Under the pieces are notes generated by a model. It made no database searches. It saw nothing but the letters and a program-made list of their open reading frames with translations, and was not told where the DNA came from. A stretch of DNA of 64,000 nucleotides from Tenacibaculum sp. 190524A02b (lineage in GTDB: Bacteria; Bacteroidota; Bacteroidia; Flavobacteriales; Flavobacteriaceae): NCBI RefSeq assembly GCF_964036645.1, contig NZ_OZ038525.1, positions 1,349,501 to 1,413,500 of the forward strand, written 5' to 3'. A program made the translations under genes and the position numbers. Below, piece by piece: positions 57,793 through 64,000 of this stretch. Within the stretch, counting starts at the first letter, position 1. The number at the start of each line of letters is the position of its first letter.

Positions 57793-57906
57793 TCAATTTA
57801 TTATGAATAATTAGATTTTAACAGCCCATTGGGATTTCAAACTCAATAATTCTTTCAATAACCTGATTATTTTTATTTGTCAAAATAATTTTTAAAAATA
57901 TCCTAC

Positions 57907-58677
57907 TTATTGAAACACCACTTGGATATTCATCCGCTTTTTAATATTCTTAATTAAACTTGACCATCTTTCTCCACAAAACTCATTCACTGCTTTTTTA
58001 AGTTCTTCTATTTTTATAGGAATAAATTGTTTCCAATCTTTCCTTGAATATTCAAAAGTTTTAAATGAATTTTTAGTTTCATCGTATGGTAATTTCTTCC
58101 ATTCAGAATAAAAGTGTTTCCATTCTGTTAAATCACAATGCGGTCCTTTATCCATTATTGTTATGCTATTTTCATATTGTTGGAAAACTTCTACTTTTTT
58201 ATATTTTTTTTGGATAATTTTAAGGTACTTGTTTTCTGGTGTCTCAGACAAATCTAAACTTAATTTAACAGTGTCTTTTTGAATTTTTTTTAAAGCTTTT
58301 AAGTTCTCTAAAAGTTCTACATTATCTAACTCAACTATAAAACTATTAAACTTTATTTCTAAACGTTTTTTCAGCTCTTTACCTGTTAAAAAACCACTAA
58401 AAACATATCCTTTTATTGGTTTATTATCCATAGATCCTTGAACCTTTAACCAAGAACCGTTTATTTTTTCTCCATTATCAACTATCGAAAACTTAATACC
58501 TGTTTTTTCTTGGACTTCTATTTTCTCAGCATACTTGAATTTACCTAATCGTTTTGAGTTTTTATTAGGTTTTTCTCTAACTATTAATCCATTATCTGCA
58601 TTAACATATCGTATTTCTTGTCCGTAAAAAGAGCTACATGCTGTTAATACTAGAATAATTAATATTATTTTATTCAT
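57907..58677 (-). CDS. Exported SH3-domain protein
   Basis: 256 residues. The signal (IILVLTACSSFYGQ) may be either a lipobox (LTAC) or an ordinary cleavage after YGQ. Residues 22-95 are a bacterial SH3 domain (NADNGLIVREKPNKNSKRLGKF, GSWLKVQG, GYVFSGFL), often used for cell wall binding. The remaining 160 residues are unrecognised. Confidence 0.75.
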   Translation of the reverse strand: MNKIILIILVLTACSSFYGQEIRYVNADNGLIVREKPNKNSKRLGKFKYAEKIEVQEKTGIKFSIVDNGEKINGSWLKVQGSMDNKPIKGYVFSGFLTGKELKKRLEIKFNSFIVELDNVELLENLKALKKIQKDTVKLSLDLSETPENKYLKIIQKKYKKVEVFQQYENSITIMDKGPHCDLTEWKHFYSEWKKLPYDETKNSFKTFEYSRKDWKQFIPIKIEELKKAVNEFCGERWSSLIKNIKKRMNIQVVFQ

Positions 58678-58850
58678 TTTTGTTGCTTGTTAACTTATTA
58701 TACAATAAAACGTATTCTTAAATATTTTGTTAAGATGAAAATAATTATATTTATTTACTTCTTATCCCTCAAAAAGAAACTATTTTAAAGGTATTAATAA
58801 AAAGACAGTGTTACCTTTTAAAGCAAAAAAGCTACAAATTATTACTTTAC

Positions 58851-59102
58851 TCATTTTATTAATTCTATTATAGCTGCTTTATTATGATTTCTTGATGTTA
58901 TTTGGTACTTCTCTTTTGGAATTGATTTAAAAAAATCTCTACCCTCTTTCATATTAGCATTATCAACATAAATAATAGTACTGGTGTGAAAATTAGGCTC
59001 CAGGATTTTAAATAGAGGTTCATATAAATTCATCCAACCATCAAAAAATAATAAATCAAATGAAGTTCCAGATTCAAATTTAATATGTGGAATGTCTTTT
59101 TT
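58851..59102 (-). pseudogene. Remnant of a SAM-dependent O-methyltransferase
   Basis: The frame from 59102 to 58851 encodes the C-terminal third of a class I O-methyltransferase: FDLLFFDGWMNLYEPL, STIIYVDNANMKEGRDFF and the terminal NHNKAAIIELIK. The SAM-binding N-terminal part is missing, and a TGA directly precedes the frame. An ATG at 59106-59104 followed by seven A would be in frame only after a one-base slip. The Met at 59033 gives a 60-residue ORF that starts mid-domain, so it is not a credible gene. Confidence 0.7.
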
Positions 59103-59165
59103 TCATATTTCCTATAGATAAGCTAGCTTATTTACATATTATTAATCATCTTTTTCAAATTTTGT

Positions 59166-59963
59166 TTATTTACTTAATTTCAATATTCTAAATGCTCCTT
59201 GAACTACCAATAGAAATACAATTGTTCCAATAATTAAATCAGGTGTACTTGAGTTCAACCAGCTTACTAAAAATCCAGCAATTATTACTCCCAAATTAAT
59301 AATTACATCATTTGAGGTAAAAACCATACTTGCTTTCATATGAGCCTCTTGTTTACTCTTTGATTTTTGTAAAATATAAAGACAAATGCCATTTGCAATA
59401 AGTGCAAAAACTGAAACAATAATCATTGTCGAAAAGTCAGGAAGTTTCTCTTCTCCATAAAATCTTCTTAAAACTTCAATAAACCCTATAATTGCTAGTA
59501 TTATTTGAAAATATCCAGCAAGTTTAGCTATTCGCTTTTTCCTCTTTAAAGTTCCTCCAACAGCAAACAAACTAATTCCATAAACAAAACTGTCTGCAAG
59601 CATGTCTAAACTGTCTGCCACTAAACCTATTGATTTTGAAACTATTCCTGTTGTTATTTCTATTATAAAAAAGGCAAAGTTAATTACTAGTACATACCAA
59701 AGTAGCTTCTTCTGGTTAGTGTTTTCTTTAAAATCAGTTTTATCAGTTTGTTCTGTTAAGATTTTCTTTCCTCCTAAATTTAGTTCTAGAATAGATTTTT
59801 CGATTTGGTCAACAACATCTTCATTATGAAAAACAATTAATTTCCTATTGGGTATATCAAAATCCAAATTTACAATACTTGAAATTCCATCTAATTTCAT
59901 TCGGATTAGGTTTTCCTCCGAAGGGCAATCCATTTTTGTAATTTCAAATATTGTTTTTTTCAT
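59166..59963 (-). CDS. CDF-type cation transporter with N-terminal HMA-like domain
   Basis: 265 residues. Residues 1-65 resemble a heavy-metal-associated fold, but the CxxC is replaced by C-P-S-E (TKMDCPSEENL). Residues 88-265 hold five to six membrane helices with GLVADSLDMLADSFVYG, matching the DxxxD metal site of cation diffusion facilitators. The second site (TSNDVIINLG) lacks the usual His. A metal transport or sensing role is likely; the specificity is unknown. Confidence 0.75.
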   Translation of the reverse strand: MKKTIFEITKMDCPSEENLIRMKLDGISSIVNLDFDIPNRKLIVFHNEDVVDQIEKSILELNLGGKKILTEQTDKTDFKENTNQKKLLWYVLVINFAFFIIEITTGIVSKSIGLVADSLDMLADSFVYGISLFAVGGTLKRKKRIAKLAGYFQIILAIIGFIEVLRRFYGEEKLPDFSTMIIVSVFALIANGICLYILQKSKSKQEAHMKASMVFTSNDVIINLGVIIAGFLVSWLNSSTPDLIIGTIVFLLVVQGAFRILKLSK

Positions 59964-59998
59964 TTAGTTTATTTGCTTTTCAGTTTTTTATTTTCCTT

Positions 59999-60421
59999 TT
60001 AATCCATTTTTTCTGTTTCCAAAAATATTAAAAATACTAAATTTAATGATGAGATTAAAAAAGGAACACTTGTCCAAAAAGCTATTGCATAAACAGAATT
60101 ATAATCCCAATTTCCTGATGTTAAAAAGTAAACTGACATCCACAAAAAAATAATTCCAACAATTTCTAAAATTTGTTTAGACAACTTCCTTTTTAGAAAT
60201 AAACTGATAATTAATAGTATTTTACCAATTAATGATACAAGTCCTATTGACATAATTGTATCACTAAACTCTCCTGTTAAAGTAAAACCTTTATCATAAA
60301 CTAAGTTAGGAATACTAACAATATCTATAATTCCCATTATTCCAATTCCGTGACCAATCCCAAGAATTATAAATGCATGCAAAATTATTGTACGAATAAT
60401 TGATTTTCTTTTATTTTTCAA
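59999..60421 (-). CDS. Hypothetical four-helix membrane protein
   Basis: 140 residues with four predicted membrane helices and Gly/Ile-rich first helix (HAFIILGIGHGIGIMGII). No family recognised. It lies 35 bases upstream of the CDF-like gene on the same strand. Confidence 0.65.
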   Translation of the reverse strand: MKNKRKSIIRTIILHAFIILGIGHGIGIMGIIDIVSIPNLVYDKGFTLTGEFSDTIMSIGLVSLIGKILLIISLFLKRKLSKQILEIVGIIFLWMSVYFLTSGNWDYNSVYAIAFWTSVPFLISSLNLVFLIFLETEKMD

Positions 60422-60436
60422 AGTTTGTTTTTCTTT

Positions 60437-60823
60437 TTATTCTTTTTCTTTGGGGTAACATATTGTTAGAGAATAAACAAAAGAAATTAGAGAAAAAAAC
60501 AAAGTAAAACTTAAAACGATTAAAGTTTTATCTATTAATTCGGTTGAACTTCCATTTGTAAACTCATCCATTCTCCAAGCAAAAGTTCTATAGTTTAGAC
60601 AAAAAATAAATCCCCAAGCACCACAAAGAAGTCCTTTTGCTTCAATTTTGTTTAATACTGTAATCCCTCCAAATAAAAGCAATGAAATACCAATATAATC
60701 ACATATTAATTGTATAATTGATTGTCCAAATTTAAAATGATACCAAGTTTCCATTGTGAAATGAATAATTGCTATAATTATTGAAAACCAACAAAAGTAT
60801 TTTATATTTTTTTCTTTTTTCAT
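60437..60823 (-). CDS. Hypothetical membrane protein
   Basis: 128 residues with four membrane helices; Trp/Tyr-rich loop FTMETWYHFKFGQSIIQ. No family recognised. It ends 15 bases before the next membrane protein gene, so the two may be co-transcribed. Confidence 0.65.
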   Translation of the reverse strand: MKKEKNIKYFCWFSIIIAIIHFTMETWYHFKFGQSIIQLICDYIGISLLLFGGITVLNKIEAKGLLCGAWGFIFCLNYRTFAWRMDEFTNGSSTELIDKTLIVLSFTLFFSLISFVYSLTICYPKEKE

Positions 60824-60858
60824 AATAAATTACTTACTAAACCTCTTAGATTATCTAT

Positions 60859-61332
60859 TTACGCTTTATTAAGGTTAGTTTTATCTATTCTTTTATATAC
60901 ATTCGGGTTATGTTTCTCCATATAAAAATCAGGATTAAGCACTTCTGTAAACCCAAATTTTTTATAAAGCCATTCTGCTGTATTTGTTAATAAAATCCAA
61001 CGTCTTAACCCTTGTAGGTTTGGATGCTCCATTATTTCATTTATTAACCATTTACTTAATCCTTTTCCTCTATATTCATTTAAAACATAAACATCTCCTA
61101 AATATGCAATAGTTGAATAGTCTGAAATTATTCTAGCAAAGCCTATTTGCTTGCTTTTGTAATAAAGTCCAAAATTTAAAGAGTTTTCAATTGATATTTT
61201 CAATGTATCGATTGGAATTCCGTTAGCCCAATCTGTTTCATTTGCAAGGAATTTGTGAATACTTACAATATCTAATTTATCCTTGTCTGTTGAAATGGTA
61301 TAATCATCTTTATGTACTTCTCTAATTTTCAT
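60859..61332 (-). CDS. GNAT family N-acetyltransferase
   Basis: 157 residues. Motif A is clear: TIAYLGDVYVLNEYRGKGLSKWL (acetyl-CoA loop RGKGLS), followed by RRWILLTNTAEWLYKKFGFTEV. The substrate is unknown. Repeat copy C lies 39 bases upstream. Orphan acetyltransferases are frequent passengers of accessory islands. Confidence 0.88.
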   Translation of the reverse strand: MKIREVHKDDYTISTDKDKLDIVSIHKFLANETDWANGIPIDTLKISIENSLNFGLYYKSKQIGFARIISDYSTIAYLGDVYVLNEYRGKGLSKWLINEIMEHPNLQGLRRWILLTNTAEWLYKKFGFTEVLNPDFYMEKHNPNVYKRIDKTNLNKA

Positions 61333-61635
61333 TTCAGCTTTTTAATTAATTACCAATTTGTTTTTACGTTGTAATATACCGTAAAAATAAAGTGATTTTT
61401 CACAAGTATCAAAACTGTTTATCTTTTTCTTTAATAATCTTCATTCCTTAATATATTAGTTTAAAACAAGTTGAAACTTACTTGTTGAGGATAGTAATAG
61501 TTGTTACGAATACTAAAAGTATCTGAGTAAGAATACTTGTGATACACAATAATATAAGTTATGCTATTATATTAGATAAACCTTCACATACATTAAAAAA
61601 GTCTATCTAACTTATTTATTCTCTACACTTACAAA
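61333..61635. other. Gene-free stretch with repeat copy C
   Basis: 303 bases between the GNAT gene and the pentapeptide gene. Bases 61372-61525 are repeat copy C; the rest is AT-rich with nothing recognised. Confidence 0.6.
61372..61525 (-). repeat. Dispersed upstream repeat, copy C (diverged)
   Basis: Aligns to copies A and B over the CACAAGTA / AAAACTGTTTATCTTTTTC segment, the AT-rich box, GAAACTTACTTGTTGA and a shortened palindrome region (TTGTTACGAATACTA). It lies upstream of the GNAT gene. The MKKINSF mini-ORF has lost its ATG here. Confidence 0.65.
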
Positions 61636-62682
61636 CTATTCATTCGGTAAATACAATGCTTTCTTCCAGTTTTTAGCCTTTTTAACTTGTTCTAAAGTTA
61701 AATTTTTTGCCTTAAAAAAATTTGCTCCACTAATATCAGCACCTATAAAAGAAGTATTCCTTAAATCAGCACCATCAAACATTGCTCCTTTTAAATTTGC
61801 ATTTCTAAAATTTGCACTAGATAAATCAGCACCTATAAATATTGCCTTTGAAAAGTTAACAACCTCTTTATAATGTGTCCTTGGATATTGAGGTTTCTTT
61901 TTTATTTTACTAGGAAACGATATCGCCTTAATATTAGACAAATTGGAGAGTGTAAAATGAGCCTTAGAAAAATCTCCTCTCAATTTTGAGTTTGTTAAAT
62001 CAGCTCTTCTCAAATCCCATTGATAATTTTTATTATTAATATTCCCAAAATCAATATTGGTTAGAATAGCATCGCTTAAATTAATATCAACCATTTTATT
62101 TTGATCTTTAACTGCAAAATAGGTATTCTCTATAGTATCATTTTTAAGCTGTTTGATTATTTCTTTAACTTGACTTTTTAACGATATCTCAACTGGAGGA
62201 ATTGGTTTTATCAATTTTTGATTTGATATTTCTAAAAATGATATTAAAGCTTGTTCTCTTATTTTTGACGAGTAACGTGGGAAGCCATGTTCCTCTATAT
62301 CATATAACTTTTCTTTAATTAATAATTTATGATTTTCTATATTAGAAAAGGCCTCTTGATAATTTTGCTGTTGAAGATAATAGTTTTGTTTTTCAATAAG
62401 AAAATTAGATTTAGCCATTAAAAAAATTGTTAAAACCCCTACTAATAAACTTCCTGTAATAACCAAAGCTCCTGTTCTAGTAGGTAACAAATTCCATAAA
62501 AAGGCTTTCAATGTAGCTATTCTTGTATATCTTAAGTCTCTAAGCCAATAAGACTTAAATAAATTAATTATAGATCTTATTAATCTATGTTCTTGAACAA
62601 TTAGTTTTCTCTCTAGATTTCTTATTTCTTCACTCAGTTGTTCAATAGTTACACTTTCTATTTTCTTGTTTTCATTTTCCAT
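61636..62682 (-). CDS. Membrane protein with pentapeptide repeats
   Basis: 348 residues. An N-terminal coiled coil, a membrane helix (GALVITGSLLVGVLTIFLMA, about 74-95) and a helical region precede two blocks of A(D/N)LXX pentapeptide repeats, about 205-245 and 280-330 (ANFRNANLKGAMFDGADLRN). The C-terminal LEQVKKAKNWKKALYLP is common in such proteins. Pentapeptide repeats form a right-handed helix; the role is unknown. Confidence 0.82.
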   Translation of the reverse strand: MENENKKIESVTIEQLSEEIRNLERKLIVQEHRLIRSIINLFKSYWLRDLRYTRIATLKAFLWNLLPTRTGALVITGSLLVGVLTIFLMAKSNFLIEKQNYYLQQQNYQEAFSNIENHKLLIKEKLYDIEEHGFPRYSSKIREQALISFLEISNQKLIKPIPPVEISLKSQVKEIIKQLKNDTIENTYFAVKDQNKMVDINLSDAILTNIDFGNINNKNYQWDLRRADLTNSKLRGDFSKAHFTLSNLSNIKAISFPSKIKKKPQYPRTHYKEVVNFSKAIFIGADLSSANFRNANLKGAMFDGADLRNTSFIGADISGANFFKAKNLTLEQVKKAKNWKKALYLPNE

Positions 62683-62763
62683 TTTTTAAAATTTTTAAAT
62701 TAACCTCTATAACTTTTTTTAAAAATTATTTTTAGTTTTTTTTAGTATCCTAATTAGCCGTTT

Positions 62764-63663
62764 TTATTTTACATATACCGTTCTTAAACACCTATTTTTT
62801 ATCCAATTAATTGAAATATTTAGCGGTTTTATTTTATTTGTATTATGTCCTAATGATGGAAATAAAACATATTCAAAAGGTTTATTTTTTAGTTTTAAAT
62901 TATTAAGTTGTTCAATACACATTTTTACAGGAATTTGAATATCTTTTTCTCCAAATAACCAAAGAGCAGGAACAGAAATATCCTTCAAGTATTCTTTAGG
63001 ATCAGTAGCTTTAAATTGATACCTATCAGGGTCATTTTTAATATGCTCACGCGCTTCTTTTTCTGAATGATTTTCCCAAAAGTCTACTCTTCCATTTGTA
63101 TAAAATTGAAATCTTAATTGCTCTAAAGTAGTTATTGTTGGGCAACTAAACAAAACCATAAATTCTATTAATGAATTGTTATTAGCTACTATTGGCATTA
63201 TCCAACCAGCTTGACTTGCTCCTAAAAGACCAATGGATAGGTCTTTATTTTTTTTATGAAGTAGTTTTACAGCAGCATTAGCATCTTTTGCTAATAAGTT
63301 TAAGTTGTCAATACTAATATTATTAGTACCAACTTCTGGTCCTGCATAAACTCCTCCAGACTCACCTACTCCTCGTTTATCATAAGTTAGTACTGAAATA
63401 TTATGTTTTGCTAAGAATTCTGCTAGTTTTCTCATTCGAGGCACTCTATCTGACCCGTGCACTATTACAACTGCTGAATGTGGATATTTAGGGCTATAAA
63501 TTGTACCCGATAACTTAACACCTTCACTTTTAAAAATTACATTTTCTGTTTTTATAGCGTCTATAGATTTATGATTCTCTACATTTTCTATATTAGTTTT
63601 AGAAGTTTTATTATACGTACAACTAGTTATTATAATTAACAGATAAATAAGATTCGTTTTCAT
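62764..63663 (-). CDS. Alpha/beta hydrolase lipoprotein
   Basis: 299 residues. Lipoprotein signal with Cys 15 (IIITSCTYN). The hydrolase fold shows VIVHGSDR, LTYDKRGVGESGG, the nucleophile elbow GLLGASQAGW (G-x-S-x-G), the acid in LWLFGEKDIQIP and the late His in LFPSLGHNTNKI. It resembles acyl-CoA thioester hydrolase/BAAT-like or dienelactone-type esterases; the substrate is unknown. It probably sits on the envelope. Confidence 0.85.
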   Translation of the reverse strand: MKTNLIYLLIIITSCTYNKTSKTNIENVENHKSIDAIKTENVIFKSEGVKLSGTIYSPKYPHSAVVIVHGSDRVPRMRKLAEFLAKHNISVLTYDKRGVGESGGVYAGPEVGTNNISIDNLNLLAKDANAAVKLLHKKNKDLSIGLLGASQAGWIMPIVANNNSLIEFMVLFSCPTITTLEQLRFQFYTNGRVDFWENHSEKEAREHIKNDPDRYQFKATDPKEYLKDISVPALWLFGEKDIQIPVKMCIEQLNNLKLKNKPFEYVLFPSLGHNTNKIKPLNISINWIKNRCLRTVYVK

Positions 63664-63809
63664 TCAAAGTATCTTTGTTTTGTTACAAAAATTAGACATG
63701 TCTAGTTTTAACTAGGTTACTATTTTTTATTCTTTTTAATTATACTAAACTTGTTAGTTATGATCTAAAAACTGTAAAACAAATCTTATTTTTATTTATC
63801 CTAAAAATG

Positions 63810-64000
63810 TTATCTCCATATAATTCTAATAACTTTTGAATTACTATTCTCAATATCTTCAATTGAATATTCTTCTTTATCTGGGCCATTATAATTTCCT
63901 AAAGACATTTCATAAATAATATTAGATTTTTTTTCATATAGGTAAATATGATAATGCTCTGTTATTACGCTCATGTTAGAACGTTTATTTTTAACATCTT
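63810..64000 (-). CDS. Partial hypothetical protein (5' end outside window)
   Basis: The frame is open to the window edge and ends at TAA (63812-63810). The visible 62 residues include MSVITEHYHIYLYEKKSN and LGNYNGPDKEEYSIEDIEN. No family recognised. The internal Met is preceded by in-frame codons, so the true start may lie outside. Confidence 0.5.
   Translation of the reverse strand, partial: DVKNKRSNMSVITEHYHIYLYEKKSNIIYEMSLGNYNGPDKEEYSIEDIENSNSKVIRIIWR

Noticed and set aside
58851..59033. 60-residue protein starting MNLYEPL as an intact gene
   Set aside because: Homology to an O-methyltransferase continues upstream of this Met and the SAM-binding part is missing, so it is a relic.
59118..59131. 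14-base palindrome ATAAGCTAGCTTAT as a regulatory site
   Set aside because: Single short AT-rich palindrome beside a pseudogene; expected by chance in such DNA and no second copy was noticed.
55880..61525. Repeats as integron attC sites
   Set aside because: They lie 5' rather than 3' of genes, no convincing RYYYAAC/GTTRRRY pair was found and no integrase is visible.
1..64000. tRNA, rRNA, transposase or phage genes
   Set aside because: No cloverleaf, rRNA-like segment, terminal inverted repeat with transposase, or phage structural gene was recognised by eye; a tRNAscan or ISfinder run would settle this.

Overview
The window is AT-rich, densely coded DNA from a member of the Bacteroidota, almost certainly family Flavobacteriaceae and possibly near Tenacibaculum (the genus is a guess). 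The evidence is a type IX secretion (T9SS) C-terminal sorting domain, PorX, a TonB receptor with an N-terminal carboxypeptidase-regulatory-like domain, a fused LpxC-FabZ, a zapA / 6S RNA / rny cluster, TAnnTTTG promoter elements and weak Shine-Dalgarno sites.

Layout. 1-5.3 kb: surface proteins, namely the tail of one leucine-rich-repeat (LRR) protein, a complete paralogue, a T9SS cargo protein, and a 56-residue exported peptide gene too short for most gene finders. 5.5-12.9 kb: housekeeping and small enzymes (Xaa-His dipeptidase, ACP phosphodiesterase, gamma-glutamyltransferase) and a MocR-type regulator divergent from a four-gene operon. 12.9-23.9 kb, all on the minus strand: fabG, an M16 peptidase lipoprotein, sucD and the lipid A block (lpxD, lpxC-fabZ, lpxA, efp, a second lpxD) with an HD phosphohydrolase. 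24.1-27.9 kb: porX, a DUF1287 protein, tsaE, ald. 28.0-34.8 kb: a two-component system divergent from an operon encoding a free-standing adenylation enzyme, a membrane flavo-haem oxidoreductase, a crotonase and an outer-membrane-type protein. The first two resemble a split version of fungal TmpB-like enzymes. 35.3-42 kb: rny, 6S RNA, zapA, a coiled-coil protein, an M23 peptidase and a TonB receptor.

42.2-52.8 kb is one 3534-residue nonribosomal peptide synthetase (NRPS) on the minus strand: TubC-type docking domain, then three C-A-T modules, then a thioesterase. Read by eye, the selectivity codes are aromatic (Tyr/Phe), Orn (exact match to the gramicidin/tyrocidine Orn code) and Thr (exact canonical code). 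The thioesterase has Cys where Ser is usual.

53.3-64 kb is an accessory island. All genes lie on the minus strand and most are small orphans: lipoproteins, membrane proteins, HEAT, SH3, DUF3592, GNAT and pentapeptide proteins. A repeat of about 150-170 bp sits directly upstream of three unrelated genes. One copy ends exactly in a truncated paralogue of a neighbouring lipoprotein gene, which suggests modular, cassette-like shuffling. No integrase, transposase, tRNA, rRNA or CRISPR array was seen. All family calls come from reading the sequence; no database search was run.
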